Shown piece by piece: positions 53,649-62,584 of a DNA stretch of 64,000 nucleotides (the first letter of the stretch is position 1; each line of letters starts with the position of its first letter). The notes under the pieces were generated by a model that searched no databases, had not been told where the DNA came from, and worked only from the letters and a program-made list of their open reading frames with translations. Both the position numbers and the translations under genes were made by a program. The DNA is from Nesterenkonia sp. F (GTDB lineage: Bacteria > Actinomycetota > Actinomycetes > Actinomycetales > Micrococcaceae): NCBI RefSeq assembly GCF_000220985.1, contig NZ_AFRW01000012.1:27528-91527 (forward strand), read 5' to 3'.

Positions 53649-54965
53649 ATGATCACCAGACGACAGCTGCTCGGCGGAGTCGGAGCCCTCGCGGGCGCCG
53701 GGGCTCTGGCCGGCTGTTCCCCCACCGGTGCTCCACCGGGTGCTGACACTTTGCAGTTCTGGCATCTGCTGAGCGGCGGCGACGGCGTCACCATGCAGTC
53801 GCTGCTCGATCGCATCAATGAGTCCCAGGACGACTATTTCGTCCGGCCGACGGTCCTGGAATGGGGCACCCCGTACTACACCAAGCTGGCCATGGCCGGC
53901 TCGGGTGGCCGCGCGCCGGAGGCGGCGATCATGCACTCCTCGCGCGTGCCGGGCTACGTCCCCGGCGGGCTGCTCGACCCCTGGGACACCGGCCGGCTCG
54001 CCGAGCTCGGCGTCAGCCGAGACACCTTCACCGGGCCGATGTGGAACAACAGCCTGGTCGGCGACCAGCTCTACAGCGTCCCGCTGGACGCCCATCCATT
54101 CATGATGTTCTCGAACCGTGAGGTGCTGCGTCAGGCCGATGTCCTGGAGGACGGGGGCTTCCCCGCGGTCAGCACCCCGCAGGACTTCGTGGACGTGCTG
54201 CGCGAGATCACGGCCGCCGCGCCGGAGCACGGCCTCTCCTACGGCTTCATCGGTGACGGCGCACAGATGTGGCGGCTCTTCTACACGCTCTACGCCCAGC
54301 ACGGCGCGGAGATGTCCTTCCCGCAGGGCGGTTCGGCGCAGATCGACGACGAGGCCGCCGTCGAATCCCTGAGGCTGATGAGCCAGCTCGTCGACGGTGA
54401 GATCGCCAGTTCGCAGGGGACCATCGACGCCGGCATCGCCGAGTTCTCCGCCGGCAGCAGCGGGCTGCTGTTCAGCGGCGTATGGGAGCTTCCGCCGATG
54501 CAGGACGCCGGCATCGACGTGAACATCGAGATGATCCCGCCGGTCTTCGGGCAGCATGCCGTCTACGCGGACTCCCACGCCTTCGTGCTGCCGCACCAGC
54601 AGGATCCCGATCCGGAGAAGCGTGAGGACACCTACGCCTTCGTCGCCGAGCTGCTGAAGAACTCCTTCGACTGGGCCGGCGCCGGGCACATCCCGGCCTA
54701 CGTGCCCATCACCGAGGATCCTCAGTATGACGAGCTGCAGCCGCAGGCGAACTATGCCGGTGCGGCCGATCACATCGTCTACGACCCGAAATCCTGGTTC
54801 ACCGGATCGGGCGCGAACTTCCAGGCCGACTTCGGCCAGGTCGTCCAGGACTCGATCCGAGGGGGCGACGGCTTCCAGGAGGCGGTCGACGGCCTGCGCT
54901 CCATGGTGGACGCGATCCTCGCCGAGCCGAACCCCGTCGACCCTGAAGGGACGTGGAACCCATGA
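53649..54965 (+). CDS. ABC sugar-transporter substrate-binding lipoprotein (arabinoside island), Tat-type
   Basis: 438 residues. The signal peptide begins MITRRQLLGGVGALAGAG with twin arginines and ends in the lipobox ALAGC, indicating Tat export and lipid anchoring. Mature domain: LQFWHLLSGGDGVTMQSLL, KLAMAGSGGRAPEAAIMHSS, VPLDAHPFMMFSNREVL. Family 1 sugar-binding fold. Start 53649 is preferred over an upstream ATG because GGAGGA precedes it. The stop overlaps the first permease start as ATGA. Confidence 0.92.
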   Translation: MITRRQLLGGVGALAGAGALAGCSPTGAPPGADTLQFWHLLSGGDGVTMQSLLDRINESQDDYFVRPTVLEWGTPYYTKLAMAGSGGRAPEAAIMHSSRVPGYVPGGLLDPWDTGRLAELGVSRDTFTGPMWNNSLVGDQLYSVPLDAHPFMMFSNREVLRQADVLEDGGFPAVSTPQDFVDVLREITAAAPEHGLSYGFIGDGAQMWRLFYTLYAQHGAEMSFPQGGSAQIDDEAAVESLRLMSQLVDGEIASSQGTIDAGIAEFSAGSSGLLFSGVWELPPMQDAGIDVNIEMIPPVFGQHAVYADSHAFVLPHQQDPDPEKREDTYAFVAELLKNSFDWAGAGHIPAYVPITEDPQYDELQPQANYAGAADHIVYDPKSWFTGSGANFQADFGQVVQDSIRGGDGFQEAVDGLRSMVDAILAEPNPVDPEGTWNP

Positions 54966-55939
54966 GCATGGCTCCGCAGACTGCCCATCCTCCGCTCCCG
55001 GCGGCGCGCGCCGGGGCGACCGAGCCGGCCGCCCCGATCACCGCCGAGGCCGAGGCCAGCGCTCGACAGGCGCGGAAGAAGAACCGGCTGGTCGCCCTGG
55101 CCTTCCTGGCGCCGTTCCTGGTCGCCTTCCTGCTCTTCGTGGTGTGGCCGATGCTCCACGGCTTCTACCTGAGCTTCACCAATCAGTCGCTCACCGGAGC
55201 CGGAGGAAACTTCATCGGTGGGGGAAACTACGCCGAGGCCTTCTCCGATCCGAAGGTGTGGGGCTCGATCCGCAACACGGTCTGGTTCACCATCATCTCC
55301 ACCGTGCCGCTGGTGATCATCGCGATGGCCATGGCGCTGCTGGTGAACACTGGTCTGCCGGGCCAGTGGCTCTGGCGGCTGTCCTTCTTCATGCCGTTCC
55401 TGCTGGCCTCCACGGTCATCTCGCAGATCTGGAGCTGGCTGCTGGACCCGGAGATCGGACTGGCCAACGAAGTTCTGCAGACGTTGGGCTTCGAGCCGGT
55501 CGCCTGGCTGCAGACTCCGCATCTGGATCTGATCTCGATCACCATCGCGACGGTCTGGTGGACGGTGGGCTTCAACTTCCTGCTCTATCTGGCCGCGCTG
55601 CAGAACATCCCGGAGGTCCAGTACGAGGCCGCCGCCGTCGACGGCGCCAGCCGGTGGCGACAGATCCGGTCGATCACCATTCCGCAGCTGATGCCGGTGA
55701 CCGGAGTGGTCTTCGTGCTGCAGATCCTGGCCTCGCTGAAGCTCTTCGACCAGGCCTACCAGATGCTCGGCGGCGTCTCCTCGGACACGTCGCGGCCGAT
55801 CGTGCAGTACATCTTCGAGGCAGGCTTCGTCGGCTATGAGTTCGGCTACGCCGCGGCGATCTCCTACGTGTTCTTCGCGCTGATCGTCGTGGTCGGCATC
55901 GTCCAGATGACCATCGTCAACCGCCGGAAGGGGGAGTGA
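54962..55939 (+). CDS. ABC sugar-transporter permease 1 (arabinoside island)
   Basis: 325 residues, MalF-like, six helices after a Pro/Ala-rich cytosolic start. The EAA loop is YEAAAVDGASRWRQIRSITIP. Starts inside the upstream stop (ATGA) and ends overlapping the next start (TGATG), so the three transport genes are translationally coupled. No ATPase gene nearby. Confidence 0.92.
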   Translation: MSMAPQTAHPPLPAARAGATEPAAPITAEAEASARQARKKNRLVALAFLAPFLVAFLLFVVWPMLHGFYLSFTNQSLTGAGGNFIGGGNYAEAFSDPKVWGSIRNTVWFTIISTVPLVIIAMAMALLVNTGLPGQWLWRLSFFMPFLLASTVISQIWSWLLDPEIGLANEVLQTLGFEPVAWLQTPHLDLISITIATVWWTVGFNFLLYLAALQNIPEVQYEAAAVDGASRWRQIRSITIPQLMPVTGVVFVLQILASLKLFDQAYQMLGGVSSDTSRPIVQYIFEAGFVGYEFGYAAAISYVFFALIVVVGIVQMTIVNRRKGE

Positions 55940-56829
55940 TGACGACAGCAACCTCCGTCGCCGACGTCACCGACATCAAGCGTCAGGCCAAGCCCGGAGA
56001 ACGGCGCTTCGGTCCGGCTCGCATCGCCGCCTTCTCCGTGCTGCTTCTGATGGCCCTGACCTGGCTCTTCCCGTTCTTCTGGGCTGTGGTCACGTCGTTC
56101 AAGACCGAGCCGGACGCCGCATCCGGTCGCATCTCGCTGATCGGTGAGGGCGGCATCTCCATGCAGGCCTACGAGAAGGTCCTCAGCGAGGGCAACATCT
56201 ACATCTGGGCGTGGAACAGTCTCTGGACTTCGCTGGTGATCACGGTGATCACCGTGGCGATCTCCGCGCTGGCCGCCTACGCCTTCTCCCGGCTGCACTT
56301 CCGCGGACGGACCACGCTGTTCTTCGCGGTGATCGCCTCGATCATCGTGCCGCCGCAGGTGCTGATCATCCCGCTGTACTACGAGATGCTGGCCTTCAAC
56401 CTGGTCGACACTCCGTGGGGGCTGATCCTGCCGCAGATCGTCATGGCGCCGATCGTGCTGATCCTGAAGAAGTTCTTCGACGCGGTGCCGATCGAGCTGG
56501 AGGACGCCGCCCGCGTCGACGGCGCCGGCCGGCTCAGGGTCTTCCTCTCGGTGGTGCTGCCGCTGTCGCGGCCGATCCTCGGCGCAGTGTCGATCTTCGT
56601 GTTCATCCAGGCATGGAACAACTTCCTCTGGCCGTTCATCGTGCTCAACGACACGCTGCTGATGACCCTGCCGGTGGGTCTGCAGACGGTGATGAGCGCC
56701 TATGGCGTCGAATATGCCCAGGTGATGGCCCAGGCGGTGCTCGCCGCGCTGCCGCTGATCCTGGTGTTCCTCTTCTTCCAGCGCCAGATCGTGCAGGGCG
56801 TGGCCACCACCGGCTTCGGCGGCCAGTGA
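55939..56829 (+). CDS. ABC sugar-transporter permease 2 (arabinoside island)
   Basis: 296 residues, MalG-like, six helices. VVTSFKTEPDAASGRISL follows the first helix, and the EAA loop is LEDAARVDGAGRLRVFLSVVLP. ATG 55939 overlaps the previous stop; an in-frame GTG lies 3 bases upstream. Followed after 120 bp by the arabinofuranosidase gene. Confidence 0.92.
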   Translation: MTTATSVADVTDIKRQAKPGERRFGPARIAAFSVLLLMALTWLFPFFWAVVTSFKTEPDAASGRISLIGEGGISMQAYEKVLSEGNIYIWAWNSLWTSLVITVITVAISALAAYAFSRLHFRGRTTLFFAVIASIIVPPQVLIIPLYYEMLAFNLVDTPWGLILPQIVMAPIVLILKKFFDAVPIELEDAARVDGAGRLRVFLSVVLPLSRPILGAVSIFVFIQAWNNFLWPFIVLNDTLLMTLPVGLQTVMSAYGVEYAQVMAQAVLAALPLILVFLFFQRQIVQGVATTGFGGQ

Positions 56830-56949
56830 GCCCATCCCGGTCCGTCGTCGGGGTTCTCCCCGGCGGCGGGCCGCCCGGGCCGCCCGGACCGTCCGGTCCC
56901 GGCAGAGCCGGACACTCTTTCGAAATCAACATGTAAGGACAGGAGACTC

Positions 56950-58500
56950 ATGACAACTGCTCATCTGACCGTAGACCGCGCATTCACCGTCGCGGAGGTC
57001 CCCCACCGGCTCTTCGGCTCGTTCGTCGAGCACATGGGGCGCTGCGTCTACACCGGCATCTACGAGCCGGGCCACCCGCAGGCCGACTCCCGCGGATTCC
57101 GCCAGGACGTGATGCAGCTGGTCCGCGAGCTGGGCCCGACGGTGGTCCGCTACCCGGGCGGCAACTTCGTCTCCGGCTACCGCTGGGAGGACGGCGTCGG
57201 CCCGGTGGAGGACCGTCCGGTGCGCATCGACGGCGCCTGGCACACGGTGGAGACCAACGCCTTCGGCCTCCACGAGTTCGTCGAGTGGGCCCGTGAGGCC
57301 GACGTCGAGATCATGGAGGCGATCAACCTCGGCACCCGCGGCGTCGAGGAGGCCCGGGCGCTGGTGGAGTACGCCAACCACCCGCACGGGACCTACTGGT
57401 CGGACCTGCGCCGGAAGAACGGCGCGGCCACCGGGACCACCCAGGATCCCTTCGACATCAAGCTGTGGTGCCTGGGCAACGAGCTCGACGGCCCCTGGCA
57501 GATCGGGCACAAGACCGCCGACGAGTACGGCCGGCTGGCCCAGGAGTCGGCCAAGGCCATGAAGCTGGTCGACCCGGACATCGAGCTGGTCGCCGTCGGC
57601 TCCTCCAATCGGCAGATGCCGACCTTCGGCAGCTGGGAGCACACGGTGCTGTCGCACACCTACGAGGAGGTCGACTACATCTCCATGCACGCCTACTACC
57701 AGGAGCACGACGGCGACGCCGCGTCGTTCCTGGCCGAGGCGGTGGACATGGACGCCTTCATCGACGGCGTGGTCTCGACGATCGACGCCGTCAAGGCCGC
57801 CGGCAAGCACTCCACACAGGTCGACATCTCCTTCGACGAGTGGAACGTCTGGTACCAGACCGGCCTGGACACCGAGGACCAGCCCCATCAGGTGGCCAAG
57901 GGCTGGCAGAAGCACCCGCGGCTGATCGAGGACGCCTACAACGTCACCGACGCCGTCGTCGTCGGCACGCTGCTGCACTCGCTGCTGCGCCACGGTGACC
58001 GGGTGAAGATCGCCAACCAGGCCCAGCTGGCCAACGTCATCGCGCCGATCCGCTCGGAGGAGGACGGTCCGGCCTGGCGCCAGTCGATCTTCTGGCCCTT
58101 CGCCCGCATCGCGGCGAAGGCCCGCGGGCAGATCATGCGCCTGGCGGTGGACTCGGAGCAGGTCCCGACGAAGAAGTTCGGCGACGTCGACGCCGTCGAC
58201 GCGACGGTGACCTGGGAGGAGACGGCCGGCAAGCTGGTTCTCTTCGTGGCCAACCGCGGGCTCGAGGAGGCCGCCGACGTCGACCTGAACCTCAACGGTC
58301 TTCAGGCCTCCGCGATCAGCAGCGCCGAGGTGCTCGCGGTGCCGGAGGGCGGGGACCGGCTGACGGCCAACTTCCTCGACAGTCAGGATGCCGTCGGGCT
58401 CAAGCCGCTGACCGACGTCGGACTGCAGGACGGACGCCTGCATGTGACGCTCCCGGCGATGTCCTGGGGCGTGGTGGAGCTGGACGTGGCCGCCGGCTGA
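56950..58500 (+). CDS. Alpha-L-arabinofuranosidase, GH51
   Basis: 516 residues, intracellular (no signal peptide). GH51 catalytic residues lie in the family motifs: acid/base Glu in WCLGNELDGPW and nucleophile Glu in SFDEWNVWYQ. The N terminus GSFVEHMGRCVYTGIYEPGHP and VVRYPGGNFVSGYRWEDG are typical, and a C-terminal beta-sandwich ends with SWGVVELDV. It removes terminal alpha-L-arabinofuranosyl groups from imported arabino-oligosaccharides. ATG 56950 follows AGGACAGGAG. Last gene of the LacI-controlled unit; a terminator hairpin follows. Confidence 0.96.
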   Translation: MTTAHLTVDRAFTVAEVPHRLFGSFVEHMGRCVYTGIYEPGHPQADSRGFRQDVMQLVRELGPTVVRYPGGNFVSGYRWEDGVGPVEDRPVRIDGAWHTVETNAFGLHEFVEWAREADVEIMEAINLGTRGVEEARALVEYANHPHGTYWSDLRRKNGAATGTTQDPFDIKLWCLGNELDGPWQIGHKTADEYGRLAQESAKAMKLVDPDIELVAVGSSNRQMPTFGSWEHTVLSHTYEEVDYISMHAYYQEHDGDAASFLAEAVDMDAFIDGVVSTIDAVKAAGKHSTQVDISFDEWNVWYQTGLDTEDQPHQVAKGWQKHPRLIEDAYNVTDAVVVGTLLHSLLRHGDRVKIANQAQLANVIAPIRSEEDGPAWRQSIFWPFARIAAKARGQIMRLAVDSEQVPTKKFGDVDAVDATVTWEETAGKLVLFVANRGLEEAADVDLNLNGLQASAISSAEVLAVPEGGDRLTANFLDSQDAVGLKPLTDVGLQDGRLHVTLPAMSWGVVELDVAAG

Positions 58501-58527
58501 GCGTCCGGCCGCGAGTCTCCTCAGGGC

Positions 58528-58561
58528 GGGCCGCAGGTGAGCTGATGCTGACCTGCGGCCC
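58528..58561 (+). terminator. Terminator hairpin of the arabinoside operon
   Basis: GGGCCGCAGGT (58528-58538) pairs perfectly with ACCTGCGGCCC (58551-58561) with a 12-base loop, 27 bp after the arabinofuranosidase stop. Confidence 0.75.
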
Positions 58562-58678
58562 GTCCGCGCGTCTGCGGGACCGCGGCGGAGGCGGGAGCGC
58601 ATACTGAACAGTGCTCGTCCCGGCGTCGACGTCGGCGGCGACCCGTACCGATCCTCAGCGTCCCGGAAGGCAGTGGTC

Positions 58679-59764
58679 ATGGCCCGTGCTGATCGTGGCC
58701 CCCTCGGCCGACGGCGGCCCGTGCGCGGCGTGCTCGCGCTGGCCGCCGCGACGAGTCTGGCCCTGGCCGGCTGCGGTCAGGATCCCGCCGCCGTCGAGCA
58801 GGACTCCGGCGACGAGGCGCTGCCGGATCCCGGAGGAACGGAGCAGCTCACCGCGCCCGAGCCCTCCGGCGATCAGCGCTCCCATCAGGCCATGCGCGAG
58901 GCGCTGCGCTCGGTCTACGACGCGGCGACGCTGACCGACACGAACGATGTGCTGCCCGGCGCCCGCGACCTGGAGACCGAGCTGCAGCGTCTGGCGGTGG
59001 ACCCGCAGGAGTGCAAGCAGCATGTGGTCACCTCCGCGATGCCCGTCCCCGACGACGCGCTGATCGCCGCGGCGCAGGTCTCGGCGGGGGAGTCCGGGTC
59101 GGACGAGGACGACTCCGAGAGTTCCGGCGGGTCGGAGGATGCCGGCGGGTCGGGGGACTCGGCCGGCTCATCGTCCGGGCCGCTGACCGCCGGCCGCGAG
59201 GCGACGGTGATGTCCTTCCTCGACGTCGAGGCCGCCGCGGCGAGGATCGACGGCGAGCAGGAGGGCGTGGAGAACTGTCCGAGCTACACCACCGGCCGCT
59301 CCTCCGGCTCCGACGGTGAGGAGGGCGACGGCGTCAGCACCGAGACCACGATGCAGGAGGAGCCGGTGCGCACCGCCGCGGAACAGGGCTTCGCGGTGAT
59401 CCGCGAGGTCTCCGGCGGCGGCTCGACGAGCCGCTCGGTCAACGTGGTGCTGCGCGAAGGTGCCCAGCTGGTCACCGTCTCCGCGTCCGTCGACGGTGAG
59501 CTCAGCTCCGATGCGACGGAGGATGCTGTCGAGGCGGTGCAGGAGGAGGCCGCCCGCGTGCTGGGCGAGGTCTCCGACGAGGATCTGAGCCTGGAGGAGG
59601 AGCCCGAGGACGATTCGGGAGACGACGGTTCGGAGGGGGCCGGCGACTCCGGCGACGGGAGCTCCGGCGAGGAGGACAGTTCCGACGGTTCCGACGGTTC
59701 CGACGGTGACGGCGTATCCGGCGGCTCCGACGACGGCGACGACTCCGACGGCGACCAGGGCTGA
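58679..59764 (+). CDS. Secreted lipoprotein of unknown function
   Basis: 361 residues. Signal peptide with lipobox ALAGC (Cys ~31) follows a basic start. The mature domain shows DALIAAAQVSAGES, EATVMSFLDVEAAAARIDGEQ and RSVNVVLREGAQLVTVSASVDG, suggesting an alpha/beta fold like other actinobacterial surface lipoproteins. Ser/Gly/Asp-rich low-complexity segments lie in the middle and at the C terminus; the latter is coded by GACGGTTCC-type repeats near 59684-59705. ATG 58679 is used (a GTG is 6 bases upstream). CATACT at 58600-58605 is a possible -10 box. Confidence 0.8.
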   Translation: MARADRGPLGRRRPVRGVLALAAATSLALAGCGQDPAAVEQDSGDEALPDPGGTEQLTAPEPSGDQRSHQAMREALRSVYDAATLTDTNDVLPGARDLETELQRLAVDPQECKQHVVTSAMPVPDDALIAAAQVSAGESGSDEDDSESSGGSEDAGGSGDSAGSSSGPLTAGREATVMSFLDVEAAAARIDGEQEGVENCPSYTTGRSSGSDGEEGDGVSTETTMQEEPVRTAAEQGFAVIREVSGGGSTSRSVNVVLREGAQLVTVSASVDGELSSDATEDAVEAVQEEAARVLGEVSDEDLSLEEEPEDDSGDDGSEGAGDSGDGSSGEEDSSDGSDGSDGDGVSGGSDDGDDSDGDQG

Positions 59765-59818
59765 GCGGACGGCGCGGTCGGGGAGCGGCGCCGGGCCGTG
59801 GCCGGCGTCGGCCTTTAG

Positions 59819-59824
59819 TAGACT
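59819..59824 (+). promoter_or_regulatory. Probable proS promoter (-10 TAGACT)
   Basis: TTAGTAGACT lies 42 bp upstream of the GTG start of proS. Confidence 0.55.
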
Positions 59825-59865
59825 TCCGGGAGCATCCGTCCCCGCGCCCCGGAATCGAGTAGAAC

Positions 59866-61671
59866 GTGCCTCTGAGACTCTCCTCCCTCTTCCTCCGCAC
59901 CCTGCGTGACAATCCCGCCGACGCCGAGGTCGCCAGCCACCAGCTGATGGTGCGCGCCGGCTACATCCGCCGCGCGGCGCCGGGGATCTACTCGTGGCTT
60001 CCGCTGGGCATGAAGGTGCTGCGGAATCTGGAGGAGATCGTGCGCGAGGAGATGGAGCACATCGGCGCGCAGGAGGTGCACTTCCCCGCGCTGCTGCCGA
60101 AGGAGCCCTATGAGGCCACCGGCCGCTGGGAGGACTACGGCGACAACATGTTCCGCCTGCAGGACCGCAAGGGCGCCGACTACCTGCTGGCGCCCACCCA
60201 CGAGGAGGTCTTCACCCTGGCGGTGAAGGACCTGTACACCTCGTACAAGGACCTCCCGCTGTCGATCTACCAGATCCAGACCAAGTACCGCGACGAGGCG
60301 CGTCCGCGGGCCGGACTGCTGCGCGGCCGCGAGTTCATCATGAAGGACTCCTACTCCTTCGCCCTGGAGCAGGAGGATCAGGATGCCGCCTATTCGGCCC
60401 ACCGCGCGGCCTATCTGCGGATCTTCGAGCGCCTGGGCCTGGACGTCGTGCCCGTCGACGCCGTCTCCGGGGCGATGGGCGGCTCGGCCAGCGAGGAGTT
60501 CCTCTTCCCCTGCGCCGTCGGTGAGGACACCTTCGTCGAGTCCGACGGCGGCTACCGCGCCAATGTCGAGGCGGTCACCACGGTCGCCCCGGAGCCGGTC
60601 GACGCCTCCGGGCTGCCGGCCGCCGAGGTCCACCACACCCCGGGCACCGACACCATCGAGACGCTGGTCGCCGCCGCGCAGGCCGATCACCCGCGCCCGG
60701 ACCGCGCCTGGACGGCGGCGGACACGCTGAAGAACGTGGTCATCGGCGTCGACGTGCCCGACGGCGGCCGCAAGGTCGCGGTCATCGGTCTGCCCGGCGA
60801 CCGAGCTGTGGATCTGAAGCGCATCGAGGCCGCCGTCGGCGAGCACCTGGGCGCGGCCGGCGAGGTCGCCGTCGAGGCCGCGACCGAGGCCGACCTGCGC
60901 GCGACCCCGGGGCTGGTGCGCGGCTACATCGGTCCGGGGCTGAGCCGCGAGGAGCCGGTGCTCGGCGTCGAGGGCTCCACCGGCGTCCCGTACCTGGTGG
61001 ACCCGCGCGTGGTCGAGGGCACCAGCTGGATCACCGGCGCCAACGCGGCCGACCAGCACGTCTTCGGCCTGGTCGCCGGCCGGGACTTCAGCTGGGACGG
61101 CGTCATCGAGGCCGCTGAGGTCAAGGAGGGCGACGAGGCGCCCGACGGCTCCGGCCCGCTGCGCACCCGCCGCGGCATCGAGCTGGGCCACATCTTCCAC
61201 CTGGGCACCGGCTACGCCGAGGCGCTGGGCCTGAAGGTGCTGGACGTCGACGGCAAGCTGTCCACCGTGACCATGGGCTCCTATGGATTCGGCGTCACCC
61301 GCGTGCTGGCCGCCCTCGCCGAGGCCAACCATGATGAGAAGGGGCTGATCTGGCCCGGCTCGATCGCTCCGGCCGATGTGCACGTGGTCGCCACGGGCAA
61401 GGACCAGGCGATCCACGACGCCGCCGAGCAGCTGGTCGCCGACCTCGAGTCGGCGGGGGTCTCCACGCTCTTCGACGACCGGCCGAAGGTCTCGCCGGGG
61501 GTGAAGTTCTCCGACGCCGAACTGCTGGGCGTGCCCACCATCGTGGTGGTCGGCCGCGGCCTGGCCGATGGGAACGTGGAGCTGAAGGATCGTCGCAGCG
61601 GCGAGTCCGAGCAGGTGCGGCTCGACGGCGCGGTCTCGGTGATCGCCGAGCGCGCCGCCGCGCTGCGATGA
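59866..61671 (+). CDS. proS: Prolyl-tRNA synthetase
   Basis: 601 residues, bacterial class II ProRS with an editing (INS) domain. Motif 2 is in [21 protein letters not shown], and motif 3 in [35 protein letters not shown] lies before it. The insertion domain (about residues 225-400) includes [20 protein letters not shown]. The C-terminal anticodon domain contains [30 protein letters not shown]. Start is GTG at 59866 ([16 protein letters not shown] is the conserved N terminus). Essential for translation. Confidence 0.97.
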   Translation: MPLRLSSLFLRTLRDNPADAEVASHQLMVRAGYIRRAAPGIYSWLPLGMKVLRNLEEIVREEMEHIGAQEVHFPALLPKEPYEATGRWEDYGDNMFRLQDRKGADYLLAPTHEEVFTLAVKDLYTSYKDLPLSIYQIQTKYRDEARPRAGLLRGREFIMKDSYSFALEQEDQDAAYSAHRAAYLRIFERLGLDVVPVDAVSGAMGGSASEEFLFPCAVGEDTFVESDGGYRANVEAVTTVAPEPVDASGLPAAEVHHTPGTDTIETLVAAAQADHPRPDRAWTAADTLKNVVIGVDVPDGGRKVAVIGLPGDRAVDLKRIEAAVGEHLGAAGEVAVEAATEADLRATPGLVRGYIGPGLSREEPVLGVEGSTGVPYLVDPRVVEGTSWITGANAADQHVFGLVAGRDFSWDGVIEAAEVKEGDEAPDGSGPLRTRRGIELGHIFHLGTGYAEALGLKVLDVDGKLSTVTMGSYGFGVTRVLAALAEANHDEKGLIWPGSIAPADVHVVATGKDQAIHDAAEQLVADLESAGVSTLFDDRPKVSPGVKFSDAELLGVPTIVVVGRGLADGNVELKDRRSGESEQVRLDGAVSVIAERAAALR

Positions 61672-61687
61672 GCCGCGGCGCGACGCC

Positions 61688-62500
61688 GTGGAGCTGATCG
61701 CCGATCTGCTGAGCACCTCCTTCGACGGCGTCTCCTGGGTGACGCTGGTGCTGCTGATCCTGGTGGGATTCAGCGCCGGCTGGGTCGACGCCGTCGTCGG
61801 CGGGGGAGGACTGCTGCAGCTGCCGGTGCTGCTGACGGTGCCGGGCATCAGCCCGGTGCAGGCGCTGGCGACGAACAAGCTGGGCTCGATCTTCGGCACC
61901 ACCACGTCGGCGTTGACCTACATCCGGCGAGTGCGGCCGAGTCTGCGCACCGCCGCGCCGACGGCGCTGGCCGCCCTGGCGGCGAGCTACCTGGGGGCGA
62001 AGGTCGCCGCCTGGCTGCCCGAGCAGGTGATCACCCCGGTCATCGTGCTCGCCCTGCTGGGCGTGGGGATCTTCACCGCGGCCAAGCCGCAGGTCGGCAG
62101 GCTGGAGCGGCTGCGCCACGTCGGGCTGGGACACCTCGCCCGGGCCGTCGGCGTCGGGGCCGTGGTGGGCTTCTACGACGGCGTGCTGGGCCCGGGCACC
62201 GGGACGTTCCTGATCATCGGGCTGGTCATGGTGCTGGGATTCAACTTCCTCAACGCCTCGGCGCACGCGAAGATCGTCAACGCCGCGACGAACCTCGGCG
62301 CGCTGCTCTCCTTCGGCCCGGCCGGGCACGTGCTGGTCGGTCTCGGGCTGCTGCTGGGCGCGGCGAATCTGCTGGGCGGCTACACCGGCGCACGGATGGC
62401 CATCGCGAAGGGGTCGCAGTTCGTCCGCGTCATCTTCCTGGTGGTGGTCTTCGCCCTGGTCGCCAAGCTCGGCTGGGATCTGCTGGCCGAATGGTTCTGA
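61688..62500 (+). CDS. TauE/SafE-family (TSUP) anion exporter
   Basis: 270 residues with about seven to eight helices. Both TSUP repeats are visible: GFSAGWVDAVVGGGGLLQLPVLL near the N terminus and VGAVVGFYDGVLGPGTGTFLII in the middle, with ATNKLGSIFGTTTSALTY and HAKIVNAATNLGALLSF as the paired helices. Members export sulfite, sulfonates, or other anions. GTG 61688 starts 17 bp after proS, so co-transcription is likely, but no functional link is known. Confidence 0.88.
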   Translation: MELIADLLSTSFDGVSWVTLVLLILVGFSAGWVDAVVGGGGLLQLPVLLTVPGISPVQALATNKLGSIFGTTTSALTYIRRVRPSLRTAAPTALAALAASYLGAKVAAWLPEQVITPVIVLALLGVGIFTAAKPQVGRLERLRHVGLGHLARAVGVGAVVGFYDGVLGPGTGTFLIIGLVMVLGFNFLNASAHAKIVNAATNLGALLSFGPAGHVLVGLGLLLGAANLLGGYTGARMAIAKGSQFVRVIFLVVVFALVAKLGWDLLAEWF

Positions 62501-62584
62501 GGTGGCGGCGGGTCTGACTCCGCGTCTCGGAGGCGCGGTCCCGCTGCGCCGCGCGTGCTCGGCGTCGTCGGCCGTTCCTTCGGG

